Below are positions 16,117 through 24,701 of a DNA stretch of 64,000 bases, one piece after another (position 1 is the stretch's first letter; every line of letters begins with the position of its first letter). The DNA comes from an uncultured Owenweeksia sp. (lineage in GTDB: Bacteria; Bacteroidota; Bacteroidia; Flavobacteriales; Schleiferiaceae): the NCBI GenBank assembly GCA_937146805.1, contig CAKZRR010000043.1:1-64000 (forward strand), given 5' to 3'. Below the pieces are notes generated by a model, which worked only from the letters and a program-made list of their open reading frames with translations, made no database searches and was not told the origin of the DNA. The translations under genes were made by a program, and so were the position numbers.

Positions 16117-16555
16117 TGTTCTTTTCGTTTATTTCAGTCAATATTACTTGACGAGCCGCATCAATGTTGGGCTGACCCACCACATCCGCATCAAATAAGC
16201 TGTCTAAAGAGTCCAGCTCACTGCGCTTAAGCTCCCCAAGAGCCGCCTCAGCTTCATCACCAACCTTTCCGTCCAACTTCTTAACCACTTCGGCTCCAAG
16301 CTTGGCAGCGGCTTCCGCCTTGGCCTTGGCTTTCTTTGCGTCCGCATCCGCCTTGGCAGCTGCTTTTTCAGTATCCGCAGCGCTTGTAATACCCTGCATT
16401 TCTGCCTTGGTGATTTTAAGCGCCTTCTTATCGCTAAGCATGGCAAAGTTTTCACTGGTAAAAAATTCACCTTTACCATTCACATACAGCTCTTTACTCT
16501 TTGTGCTTTCAAACACACCCAAAGCTGCTTGGGCTAATTTTTTATCAATCTTCAT
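16103..16555 (-). CDS. hypothetical phage protein with Ala/Lys helix
   Basis: This 150-residue protein has a long Ala/Lys-rich helix (about 63-95), followed by an acidic helix and a C-terminal segment. The N-terminal KELYVNGKGEFFTSENFAMLSD part looks globular. It lies between capsid and sheath genes, where connector or small head proteins occur in Mu. It overlaps the sheath start by 14 bases. No family is recognised. Confidence 0.45.
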   Translation of the reverse strand: MKIDKKLAQAALGVFESTKSKELYVNGKGEFFTSENFAMLSDKKALKITKAEMQGITSAADTEKAAAKADADAKKAKAKAEAAAKLGAEVVKKLDGKVGDEAEAALGELKRSELDSLDSLFDADVVGQPNIDAARQVILTEINEKNNGES

Positions 16556-16570
16556 CGTGTCAGATTTTGG

Positions 16571-17644
16571 TTAAACGTTATCAGATACAATCGCACCAAT
16601 AGCACGTTGCTTTTTAGGCAGTACTATGTAATAGTGACGTGCAGCATACTCATACTGCTGCATTCTAGCAGTTGGGTCATCAGCATATTGTCTAGTGCTA
16701 CCACTAGCTCTAAACATATCGTCATTAACAAATACGGTTGAACATTTTTGATCTCCACCAGCCGGAACAGATGCAAAAGCCTTTTTTACTAAGGTTGCTG
16801 GATTAATGTAGGGCGTGTTCACATACCAATACCCTTTCAGCCCTAGCAAATACTGATTAAGCTTACCGCCTGATAGATTTGTCATTTGAGATTTAGCTGC
16901 GTTGTCAGCATCTAATCCCTCCTTAATAAGGTCATTTAGGTGATCCGAGCAAAGCACCAAGGTTCTTCCTTCCTCCTCAATTCCAGCATTGTCAAGGGCT
17001 GTTTTTAGTCTCAATAAATCCTGAAACAACAACCTTTTTCTGCCTGAACCATCATTTGGCCCGGTTGTAACCAAAATAGGTGTAGCGGCAGTATTGGCTG
17101 CTGGCGTAATAGCGTGTAAGGCTTTACGGTGCTTCGTTTTCATGATCGCCTTTACGTGCTTTTTCTGCACCACTTTAATCTTGTTGTAGGCGATGTATTT
17201 AATTTCATCTTCGGTAACCGGAGTTACATGAGTTTGAAACTTGTCAAGATTAATCGGAATATCAGCATCCACTTGAGGCTGGTAGGGAATGGGATAAGTG
17301 TTGTTATTAATCAACACCTCCGGATCAGCGCCCACGTCAACTAGATGAATGGTTTCATTTTCTCCATTCTTACTACTTGTTACATGCCGGCTTTCATCGG
17401 GTATTTCGCCTAAAAAGGATGCCTCTTCAGTTGCCTCGAACTCCTTGACCATTACATCCGTCCATATCTCCTTATTTAAACCGGCAAAGGCCAAGTTTTT
17501 GCCCGCAACAGGCACAAAGGAGGTTGCTAATGCAATAAACAAGGCCGTGTAAATAGGCACGCCAGCCATTGCTAAAGTGCTGCCTAAAATGAACACCGCT
17601 AAAAGGGCGTAAAAGAGTTTTAAAAGTTTTGGAATTTTCATCAC
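16571..17644 (-). CDS. major capsid protein with hydrophobic N-terminal extension
   Basis: The protein has 357 residues. From about residue 55 it reads as a HK97-fold-type capsid protein: EIWTDVMVKEFEATEEASFLGEIPD near the start, long helix KIKVVQKKHVKAIMKTKHRKAL, and closing YEYAARHYYIVLPKKQRAIGAIV. Before this are two hydrophobic helices (about 8-28 and 30-48). These may anchor assembly to the membrane or serve as a propeptide removed by the protease encoded just upstream. The order protease/scaffold then capsid matches Mu I/Z-T. Confidence 0.72.
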   Translation of the reverse strand: MMKIPKLLKLFYALLAVFILGSTLAMAGVPIYTALFIALATSFVPVAGKNLAFAGLNKEIWTDVMVKEFEATEEASFLGEIPDESRHVTSSKNGENETIHLVDVGADPEVLINNNTYPIPYQPQVDADIPINLDKFQTHVTPVTEDEIKYIAYNKIKVVQKKHVKAIMKTKHRKALHAITPAANTAATPILVTTGPNDGSGRKRLLFQDLLRLKTALDNAGIEEEGRTLVLCSDHLNDLIKEGLDADNAAKSQMTNLSGGKLNQYLLGLKGYWYVNTPYINPATLVKKAFASVPAGGDQKCSTVFVNDDMFRASGSTRQYADDPTARMQQYEYAARHYYIVLPKKQRAIGAIVSDNV

Positions 17645-17699
17645 GTAATTTTTTGAGTTTATCTAATTTTTGATTGTACTATACCTGCAACAGCGCCAG

Positions 17700-18839
17700 T
17701 TAAGCGTTGTAGTCCGTATTGTATTTTGCTTTAAACATGGCCTTAAAGGTTTCATGCTGTGGGTGGCCAGCCTCCGACATCGCCTCCAGTGTGGCAGAAT
17801 CTTTTTCCTGCATCTCATCCCAACCTTTAGCCGTAGCAGATGGTTGAGAACCGCCTGAACTTTGATGGATCTTACCAAAAATGCTTTCGCGCTTGGGCAT
17901 ACTACTCAAAATGGCTTGTAGCGTAGCAATGCCGCTATCCTTACCAATTTGCTCATAATGGGCTTTAGTTTCAGCGGTTATTTGCCCGTCCTTTTCGGCT
18001 GTAGTAATTACAGCAACCAAAGCTTCAGCAGCGCTAGTGTCTAACTTCGCTTGCAAGGTTTCTTTAGCCTTTTTTTCAAGGTTAGTTTTACTTGCCTCCG
18101 CTTCTAATTTTGCTTTGCAAGCGGCAATAATGGCCGTATCGCTGCTTTCAGCAGATACACCCTGAAGCCCTAAAGCCTCAATTAGTTCCTTTTTCATAGG
18201 ATCGGTATTTGAATTTTGAATTTGTTTTTGTTGAGATTGCAGCTCAGGATCCTCAGAAAAAGAATCATCCTTAGCCTCGTAAAAGGCAGCTATTTTCATG
18301 TCCTTAAGGGCATTAATCTTTTTAGTAGGCAACACCTTAGTTACTATTTCATCTACTAAGCCCTCAGCCAGTGCTTTTTTGGCGTTGAAAAAATTATCAC
18401 CGTCCAACCATTTTTCTACATAGGCTTTGTCCTTACCAGTTTTAGCCATGTATAAATCCACAAACACCGTCTCCAAGCCCTGCAAGGTTTCGGCAGTTTT
18501 AAAAAAAGTCTTGGAGGTGCCTCTAACAGCCGTACTGGGTGCATGAGTCATAATATTGGCATTAGCCGCAATAAAAATCTTGCTGGCCGCCAGCATCATT
18601 ATAGTACCCATAGAGGCCACAAGCCCATCTATATAAACATGAACTTCACTCTTAAGCGCGCCCAGGGTATTGTAAATAAGATTGCCTTCAAACACATCAC
18701 CACCATTGGTATGCATATGAATGGCAAGGGTTGGATACTTACCATCAATCGCCTCCAGTTGGCGCGAAACCCACGCACCATCACCGCTATAAATGTTTCC
18801 GTAAAGCTTAATGACGTTTTCCTTGGCTGTAAATAGCAT
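17700..18839 (-). CDS. ClpP/S14-type head maturation protease fused to scaffold
   Basis: The protein has 379 residues. The N-terminal 185 carry a ClpP fold: HMHTNGGDVFEGNLIYNTL (oxyanion region), DGLVASMGTIMML with the nucleophile Ser about residue 76, and IMTHAPS with the catalytic His about residue 99. The C-terminal part (about 225-379) is a charged Ala/Lys/Glu helix, as in a scaffold made by the same chain. The whole thus resembles Mu gpI/gpZ. It is first in the late-minus operon, with a start 11-18 bases after its predicted promoter. Confidence 0.8.
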   Translation of the reverse strand: MLFTAKENVIKLYGNIYSGDGAWVSRQLEAIDGKYPTLAIHMHTNGGDVFEGNLIYNTLGALKSEVHVYIDGLVASMGTIMMLAASKIFIAANANIMTHAPSTAVRGTSKTFFKTAETLQGLETVFVDLYMAKTGKDKAYVEKWLDGDNFFNAKKALAEGLVDEIVTKVLPTKKINALKDMKIAAFYEAKDDSFSEDPELQSQQKQIQNSNTDPMKKELIEALGLQGVSAESSDTAIIAACKAKLEAEASKTNLEKKAKETLQAKLDTSAAEALVAVITTAEKDGQITAETKAHYEQIGKDSGIATLQAILSSMPKRESIFGKIHQSSGGSQPSATAKGWDEMQEKDSATLEAMSEAGHPQHETFKAMFKAKYNTDYNA

Positions 18840-18970
18840 AGCTCGAATTAGATGGACAAAACTATTTGGAGCCCTCAGCCTATTGCAGTAAGTGTGAATA
18901 CTGCATCAAAAATTTACCTCAAATGCACACATTAAGTGCAAAATGCAGGGGTAGCCGCAGTTTTGTCCAC
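18840..18970. promoter_or_regulatory. divergent late promoter region with symmetric -7 elements and TGCA dyads
   Basis: Each side ends in the same element: AGTTTTGTCCA (18959-18969 on plus; 18853-18863 read on minus), an 11-bp perfect inverted repeat. It holds a Bacteroidota -7 box (TAGTTTTG on minus at 18857-18864, weaker CAGTTTTG on plus). At the -33 position neither promoter has TTTG. Instead the minus promoter has TGCAGTA-N8-TACTGCA (18884-18905) and the plus promoter has TGCAC-N7-GTGCA (18924-18940). This suggests activator-dependent late transcription in both directions. The regulator is not identified. Confidence 0.6.
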
Positions 18971-19399
18971 ATGAAAGCAAATGACCGTAAGAGAGCCTAT
19001 GCCGAGCGCCTGTATGTTGAAGATGGTTGGACGGCAAAGGCAATCGCTGATACGGTGGGGGTTTCTGAAGTAACCATTGGTAACTGGGGTCGAAAAGATG
19101 GCTGGAAGTCGAAGCGAGATGAAATGCTGGCCGCACCGCATAAAATCAAGCAAGTAATACTTCAGCAAATACAGCTGGTAGCAGCTGGCGAAAAACCTAC
19201 TGTTAACAGCGATGATCTCTCTAAACTAACTCGTGCTTTAGAGCGGGTAGATCAGAAAGTAAGTGTACAGCTCATTATTACGGTTTTTAAAGAATTTGAC
19301 AACTGGCTGGCCAGCTCGGATATAGACACCGAAAAGCTAACCGCCATGATGGAGAATCACAAAAACTACATCAAACACCGCATTGACTTGGAAGGATGA
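18971..19399 (+). CDS. small terminase subunit-like DNA-binding protein
   Basis: The ATG at 18971 is preferred over the TTG at 18866, which would run through the divergent promoter. The 142-residue protein opens with KANDRKRAYAERLYVEDGWT and a helix-turn-helix (AKAIADTVGVSEVTIGNWGRKDGW). This is the signature of the small terminase subunits of Mu-like phages (gp27/DUF1804 type). Long helices follow. It should recognise phage DNA for packaging. It overlaps the large terminase start by 4 bases. Confidence 0.75.
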   Translation: MKANDRKRAYAERLYVEDGWTAKAIADTVGVSEVTIGNWGRKDGWKSKRDEMLAAPHKIKQVILQQIQLVAAGEKPTVNSDDLSKLTRALERVDQKVSVQLIITVFKEFDNWLASSDIDTEKLTAMMENHKNYIKHRIDLEG

Positions 19400-20934
19400 C
19401 GGAAGCTGCTCTTAAAAAATTACAGGAAGCGTATGAGCTGCATTGCCGTAGTGTAATAAAATCTACCACCAAGGCACAAACCAACAAGCTTAAACCCACG
19501 CTTGAAAAAGACTACACCGCTTGGTTTGAGTTCTATTTAGCACACTATGCTAAAAGCAAATGCTCCTGGTACCAAAAGAAACTCGCAAACCTTCTTATAA
19601 AGAACCGTATTGTCTTCATTATTCTTAGGGTTTTTCGAGGCGGTGCAAAGTCAGTACATGCCAACATTGGTGTGCCGTTATATCTATATCTAGTTAAAAA
19701 CGAGTTGGGTTTTATGCTTCAAATTGGAGAGAATGAAACCAAAGCTAAAAAACTACTTAGCGACATTCAGGCAGAACTCAAGTACAACAAACGGCTAGAA
19801 CAAGATTACGGCAGCAGATTTAGACATGGAGACTGGTCTGACGGTGAGTTTACAACAATTGATGGTGTTCACTTTTTTGCATTAGGCATTGGGCAAAGTC
19901 CAAGGGGTATTAGAGACTTGGACAAACGTCCGGATTACATATCCGTGGATGACGTGGATAGCAAAAAAAGAGCAAAAAACCCAAAGCTCGTAAAAGAACT
20001 ATTCGAATACCTCAAGGAAGATATTTGGGGATGTTATGGAAAAGACCGACAGCGCTATATCCAAAGCAATAACAGGTTTTCTAAAAACACTGTGGTACAT
20101 CTAATGTCCGAGCATTTTCAAAAAGTGATTCGCGAATACAAAGAGTTTGGCTATAAAATAGCACACCATATTATCATCGTAAAAGGTGTAATGGACAATG
20201 GGCAAAGCGGATGGCCTGAGCGCCATGACTTGAAGTTCTGGCACAAGAAACGCATTGACATGGGTGAACGAGCCTTTCAACGCGAAATACAAGACCACCC
20301 CATTGAGGAAGGAACTGTTTTTAAAAACGAATGGATCAACTGGGGCGCGATGCTCCGGTTAGACCAGTACGATGCCCTTTGCGTTTACGGTGATCTATCG
20401 TATAAAGAATTAGGAGATTATAAGGCCATTGTGCTAATGGGAAGGCAAGGAAAAGACTTCCACATTATTGCCGCCTTTGTGCGCAAAAGCACCCGAGCTA
20501 TTGCCGCTGGGTGGCTTTACGATTTATATGAAAGCCTCAAACTAAGCCGCTTTAACATTCGCTACCTCATTGAAGGATCCTTTGCGCAAGATGAGTTTGT
20601 GCATGACTTTGATGCGGAAGGCGAAAAGCGTGGATACTTTATTCCGGTGGTAGCTGATAAAAAGAGCAAAGCCAATAAACACGAGCGTATTGAAGGTATG
20701 AGCGGGTTCTTTGAACGCGGAAACGTAACTCTTAATGAACGTAAGCGAAGTACCAATGATTTTTCCGCGCTAGTAGATCAAATATTAAGCTTTGAGAAAG
20801 GCTCACAAGTAAACGATGACGCGCCCGATGCCGTACAATCATGCCTTAGCGAACTTAATACAATGGGTAAAGCCTTTAACGTAAAAACCCAAAGCCGTAA
20901 GGATTTAAGACAGAACAAGAAAAACAGATTTTAA
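19396..20934 (+). CDS. large terminase subunit (Mu gp28-like)
   Basis: The protein has 512 residues. ATPase motifs are visible: a Walker A-like RGGAKS (about 81-86) and Walker B YISVDD with preceding P-D (about 181-186). The nuclease half has CVYGDLSYKELGDYKAI (acidic Asp about 333) and the closing DDAPDAV motif. The motor cuts and drives DNA into the head; Mu-like phages package about a headful from integrated copies. It overlaps the genes on both sides by 1-4 bases. Confidence 0.85.
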   Translation: MTEAALKKLQEAYELHCRSVIKSTTKAQTNKLKPTLEKDYTAWFEFYLAHYAKSKCSWYQKKLANLLIKNRIVFIILRVFRGGAKSVHANIGVPLYLYLVKNELGFMLQIGENETKAKKLLSDIQAELKYNKRLEQDYGSRFRHGDWSDGEFTTIDGVHFFALGIGQSPRGIRDLDKRPDYISVDDVDSKKRAKNPKLVKELFEYLKEDIWGCYGKDRQRYIQSNNRFSKNTVVHLMSEHFQKVIREYKEFGYKIAHHIIIVKGVMDNGQSGWPERHDLKFWHKKRIDMGERAFQREIQDHPIEEGTVFKNEWINWGAMLRLDQYDALCVYGDLSYKELGDYKAIVLMGRQGKDFHIIAAFVRKSTRAIAAGWLYDLYESLKLSRFNIRYLIEGSFAQDEFVHDFDAEGEKRGYFIPVVADKKSKANKHERIEGMSGFFERGNVTLNERKRSTNDFSALVDQILSFEKGSQVNDDAPDAVQSCLSELNTMGKAFNVKTQSRKDLRQNKKNRF

Positions 20935-21440
20935 TGGCACAATTCATTTTTGACCAGGACTATCAAGTCCTCGTAAGGACGGAAATCATGGGAGTGCTTT
21001 CCGAAGACTACACCCCAACCAAGCTATTAAGAGCGGAGGAAATGGCTATTTCGCAAATGCGCAATTACCTTCATTCGAGATACGACTTGGACAAGGTGTT
21101 CAGCGTGGGCGACCTAGCAGAAACAAATGCCGGCTTCGATCTACGCGCTTTTTCAGAACCTGACTATGAGCTATCCGTTCTTTCGGGTACCGATGAGCGG
21201 AACGCCCATATTGTAATGCTGGTTATTGATTGTGCCTTGTACCATCTGTATTCATCCTTGGCTCCCAACCTTATGCCGGAGCATCGCTCCCAACGCTACG
21301 AAGACGCTTTAAACTGGCTCAAATCCATTGCTAAAGGTGATTTTATTGCAGACTTGCCGTTGACTGAAGATGCCGATGGTAATAGCGCTCCGGAAATAAG
21401 AATGGGAAGTAAATATTCACCTTCTAACCAACGCTGGTAA
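20934..21440 (+). CDS. gp36-like head-tail protein (DUF1320)
   Basis: The 168-residue protein has the DUF1320 layout: IFDQDYQVLVRTEIMGVLSED, a helical repeat (RAEEMAISQMRNYLHSRYDL), and late VIDCALYHLYSSL with PEHRSQRYEDALNWLKSIAKG. In Mu the equivalent gp36 is a neck or connector protein. Here it sits between terminase and portal, unlike Mu, where it follows the capsid gene. Confidence 0.75.
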   Translation: MAQFIFDQDYQVLVRTEIMGVLSEDYTPTKLLRAEEMAISQMRNYLHSRYDLDKVFSVGDLAETNAGFDLRAFSEPDYELSVLSGTDERNAHIVMLVIDCALYHLYSSLAPNLMPEHRSQRYEDALNWLKSIAKGDFIADLPLTEDADGNSAPEIRMGSKYSPSNQRW

Positions 21441-22648
21441 TGATAGTAGATAAAACGGGTAACCCCATGAAAATAACGGCTAAAGCCGAAAGAAGAAGCG
21501 GAAGCAACAACCCTAATCCAGTAATTGCACGTATCGCTCAGCAATTTAAAGATCGTAGCCGAAAGGATATTGACAAATGGCGCGCAGCGATGGCGATGGC
21601 TGAAGACAAAGACGAGCCACGTAGAGACTTCCTCATTAATTTAATTGAAGACTTGTTGACCGATGGACACGTGCAGAGCCAAATGCTTATTCGTAGAGCT
21701 GCTGTACTTAACACGCCTTTTCAAATCCAAAGTAAAAAGTCCGGAAAGATTGATAAGGATAAAACAGATCTGTTACAATCCAAATGGTTTTATAAGCTGC
21801 TTTATGAGTGTGTAGAAACCACCTTCTTTGGCTTTTCTGCAATAGAACTACAGCAAGTGATAGATGGCAAGCCGGAGTTTAAACTAGTACCCCGTAGAAA
21901 TGTGGTGCCACATAAGGGATATTACATTCCTGACTTATCTGAGCCGTCCGAAAAACTACCCTACAATGTTCCGGAGTCCGAGAAATGGCTTCTCACCTTT
22001 GGAATTGAAACAGATTTAGGTGTGCTAAACAATGTGGTACCAAACATGATTTGGAAACGCAATGTAATGCAATCATGGGCTGAGTTTTGCGAAAGGTTTG
22101 GGATCCCACTGGTAACCGCCACCACCTTACGAAACGATGATAAGGTGATTGCGCAAGTAGAAGAAATGCTCCAGCAATTGGGTGAAGCGGCTTACGCTGT
22201 GTTTCCTGAAGGCACTCAAATTGACTTTAAAGATGCCGAAAAGCGTGACACCTACGAGGTGTTCAACCAAAAGAAAAAGGCCAATAACGAGGAAATATCC
22301 AAGGCTATTATTGGTGGTACAATGGTGTCTGATGATGGTAGTTCACGCAGCCAGTCCGAAGTGCATGAACGAAACCTGGAGGAACGAATTGCGCCAATGG
22401 ATAGGCGTGACATATCCTTCTTTGTAAACGACCAGCTATTGCCTTTACTGGCCATGCACGGCATTAGCTTTACGGATGATGACAAGTTTGTATTTGAACT
22501 CAATCAAGAAATTGAGGTAACCGAGCATTGGACAATTGTTAAAGGCTTGATGGACGAAGGTTATGAGGTGGAAGAGAGCTGGCTCAGCAAAACCTTTAAT
22601 GTTCCTATTACCGGAAAAAAAAAGCCCAAACCAAACCCAACCCAATAG
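21440..22648 (+). CDS. portal protein (Mu gp29/DUF935-like)
   Basis: The protein has 402 residues. The conserved DUF935 elements are present: LIEDLLTDGHVQSQMLIRRAAVL, then TTFFGFSAIELQQ, RNVVPHKGYYI, and WKRNVMQSWAEFCERFGIPLV. The last part, SRSQSEVHERNLEERI, precedes the C-terminal helix. It forms the dodecameric ring through which DNA enters the head. It overlaps the preceding gene by one base. Its length is slightly below the usual 450-500. Confidence 0.83.
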   Translation: MIVDKTGNPMKITAKAERRSGSNNPNPVIARIAQQFKDRSRKDIDKWRAAMAMAEDKDEPRRDFLINLIEDLLTDGHVQSQMLIRRAAVLNTPFQIQSKKSGKIDKDKTDLLQSKWFYKLLYECVETTFFGFSAIELQQVIDGKPEFKLVPRRNVVPHKGYYIPDLSEPSEKLPYNVPESEKWLLTFGIETDLGVLNNVVPNMIWKRNVMQSWAEFCERFGIPLVTATTLRNDDKVIAQVEEMLQQLGEAAYAVFPEGTQIDFKDAEKRDTYEVFNQKKKANNEEISKAIIGGTMVSDDGSSRSQSEVHERNLEERIAPMDRRDISFFVNDQLLPLLAMHGISFTDDDKFVFELNQEIEVTEHWTIVKGLMDEGYEVEESWLSKTFNVPITGKKKPKPNPTQ

Positions 22649-22653
22649 ACGCT

Positions 22654-23976
22654 TTGAACACAAATGACAACATAAAAGGTTTAACATTACCGCAGTATGC
22701 GGAGGATTCCTGCTGTGTTCAAACACCGTTCAAAATGGAAGGTAATGGGTACGATAAGCGTATGCAAGAGCTTCACGAGCAGCTCTACACCGATTACTAC
22801 AACAAAAAGAATACTGTATCCAGCGAGTTTAAAATCATTGCCCTGGAGGGAATGAAATTAGTTACCGGACTGCGCCAAGGATGGGGCAACCGTGCGGTAG
22901 AAGCAGCTTGGAATGCGCCCGATCATCAAATGCTAGCCGCAATGGAGTTAAACATTTGGAACTTTGCCAGCAGCAAAACAGAGGCACGCTTAGCGGCCAT
23001 GTCTGATCTAATCATAAACAAAGAGAAGGAAGGCATTAACAGCTTTGGCGATTTTAGAAAACTAGCGGCCAAAAGGATAGATCGTTTTAATGCGGATTGG
23101 CTCAAAACAGAGTACGACACCGCTGTTTCTGTGGCTCAAAATAGTGCCGCTTTTGCAAGAGCCTGGGAACAAAAGGATGAGTTTCCATTTTTTCAGTATC
23201 AAACTGTTGGCGACTCAAATGTACGAACCAGCCATGCTGCACTAAACGGAAAAGTTTTTAACCTGAAGGATGGTGCCGCTCGTAGGCTTTGGCCACCAAA
23301 CGACTACGGCTGCCGGTGCGAAATGATCCAACTACCAAGTCGCGTTCAATCATCTTCTGTTACACGTGGTAAAGAAGGTATTGAAATATTGGGTGATGTA
23401 TTTAAACGAGGAGAATGGAATGTAAACAGAGCGGAATCAAAATCTGTTTTCAATCAAAAACAACGCTATTCACGTATTACCGCGCTAAAAAGCAAGCTCG
23501 AAAACAGCAACTATAAAACTTATGGTATGCCTACCATTGCCGAAATAAGTAAAGGGAAAACACCGCTTAAGCTAGACACCTCCATTACGCCTGGTAACGT
23601 AAAAGAATTATTTGTACCAGCTGGCAAAACAAAGGGCGGTGGTCGCTTTATGGGCTTTACCGACTACTTGGGTCGTAAAATGATTTTAAAGGAAAAGGCT
23701 TTTAAGGATCATACTACCAAGGTTAAATACACCAAGCAGAACCGCCACCAGCAATTCGGAAAAGTGGGTGAAGTATTAAAAACACCGGACGAAGTTTGGA
23801 TTAACCCTCACGAAAAAGAGTTTAATGCTACTTACCTGAAGTATTACAGTGATGCCACCATTGTTGTGCAAACAACGCTGCAAAACGAATGGTTAACCGT
23901 AGAAACGTGGTACCAGCTGGAGAGAAATGAAAAATCAATACGAAAGGGATTGGAAATAAAAAGGGAGAGGTCTTAG
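22654..23976 (+). CDS. gpF-like head morphogenesis protein with C-terminal PBECR-like nuclease domain
   Basis: The protein has 440 residues with a TTG start at 22654, the most 5-prime start that follows the portal stop; an ATG at 22735 is the alternative. The first 240 residues match phage Mu gpF/SPP1 gp7 minor head proteins: VRTSHAALNGKVFNL, then W-P-P-NDYGCRCEMI with its Cys pair. Residues about 290-440 form a separate basic module (LDTSITPGNVKELFVPAGKTKG ... QHQQFGKV-like ... TWYQL). It resembles the PBECR (Barnase/EndoU/ColicinE5/RelE-like) toxin-type nuclease domains fused to some phage head proteins. That domain call is tentative. Confidence 0.75.
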   Translation: MNTNDNIKGLTLPQYAEDSCCVQTPFKMEGNGYDKRMQELHEQLYTDYYNKKNTVSSEFKIIALEGMKLVTGLRQGWGNRAVEAAWNAPDHQMLAAMELNIWNFASSKTEARLAAMSDLIINKEKEGINSFGDFRKLAAKRIDRFNADWLKTEYDTAVSVAQNSAAFARAWEQKDEFPFFQYQTVGDSNVRTSHAALNGKVFNLKDGAARRLWPPNDYGCRCEMIQLPSRVQSSSVTRGKEGIEILGDVFKRGEWNVNRAESKSVFNQKQRYSRITALKSKLENSNYKTYGMPTIAEISKGKTPLKLDTSITPGNVKELFVPAGKTKGGGRFMGFTDYLGRKMILKEKAFKDHTTKVKYTKQNRHQQFGKVGEVLKTPDEVWINPHEKEFNATYLKYYSDATIVVQTTLQNEWLTVETWYQLERNEKSIRKGLEIKRERS

Positions 23977-24054
23977 ATGCACGCTCATTCGAATACTGAC
24001 GAGGGCTACTCCCGGTTGCACTCACGCCCCTGCACTTTCACCTAAGACCCCTTT
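23964..24054 (+). other. long hairpin at the 3-prime end of the gpF-like gene
   Basis: GGTCTTAG (23969-23976, including the stop codon) pairs with CTAAGACC (24042-24049) around a 65-base loop that holds three TGCAC copies and a small GGG/CCC hairpin. A few more pairs extend the base. A 22-codon ATG frame (23977-24045) fills the loop. The next gene starts 20 bases later. It might be a small structured RNA or a translation block; its function is unknown. Confidence 0.45.
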
Positions 24055-24074
24055 GGGATTACAAATATACAAAA

Positions 24075-24614
24075 ATGAAAGCATTTTATTTAAAACTGAT
24101 AGATCAGCTCACCAAATCCGCAGAGGTTAAGGCAAGCTTTATTGATAAAAAACTGGATCCCATTAAAGCGGTTGATCTATACAAAGGGCAATATCTCAAT
24201 CCCAAAATATTTGAAATGTACCCGCAACCCTGCGTATTCATGGATTGGACAATCCTGTATGATTCTGATAATTCAAAAAATCCGAGCAAAGTGCAAATTG
24301 GGATCCACTTATCAATTGAACAGCTGAGAGACACCAGCAGCTTAAGCAAGCAGCTGAGCAAAAGCCTACTCTTATTTGATTACATAGATGAAACCCATAA
24401 AGCGGTTAAGAAAATTACAACGCCCATTACCGGCAAGCTGAGACTTGTTGACGAAGGCGTAGTGGACGAAGCAAGCTCTTTATCAATCTATAAAATTACA
24501 TACCAAGCCGAATACAGCGGACGAAAAGAAGACGCTATGGAAGATTACGATTGTACCGATGGAGAAGGGGAAATTGAAATGCAAGGTGAACTAATCGATC
24601 ACTTCGAATTATAA
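24075..24614 (+). CDS. hypothetical phage head/tail-completion protein
   Basis: This 179-residue protein has a helical N-terminus (LIDQLTKSAEVKASFIDKKLD), beta strands around SKVQIGIHLSIEQL, and a very acidic C-terminus (KEDAMEDYDCTDGEGEIE). It lies between gpF-like and gpG-like genes, where Mu-type phages encode tail terminator or gp37-like proteins. Beyond position there is no family evidence. Confidence 0.5.
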   Translation: MKAFYLKLIDQLTKSAEVKASFIDKKLDPIKAVDLYKGQYLNPKIFEMYPQPCVFMDWTILYDSDNSKNPSKVQIGIHLSIEQLRDTSSLSKQLSKSLLLFDYIDETHKAVKKITTPITGKLRLVDEGVVDEASSLSIYKITYQAEYSGRKEDAMEDYDCTDGEGEIEMQGELIDHFEL

Positions 24615-24701
24615 CGCTGTTCAAACGCTGTTCAAATTGCGTTTTAAGAGCTTTTAATTAAAAAGAGGTAACCATAAACAACACAGTAGTAAAAAAGGCA
24701 A
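24615..24701. repeat. intergenic stretch with tandem ACGCTGTTCAA units
   Basis: Two adjacent 11-bp units (ACGCTGTTCAA) start at 24614, four bases after the stop region. Related GCTGTTCAAACGCTGTTC-type runs occur inside the transposase gene near 36834-36866. A purine-rich AAAAAGAGG lies upstream of the next start at 24702. No other feature is seen. Confidence 0.4.

Noticed and set aside
18866..18970. N-terminal extension of the small terminase protein.
   Set aside because: It has a TTG start, unusual Cys-rich composition, and runs through the divergent promoter dyads. ATG 18971 begins the conserved part.
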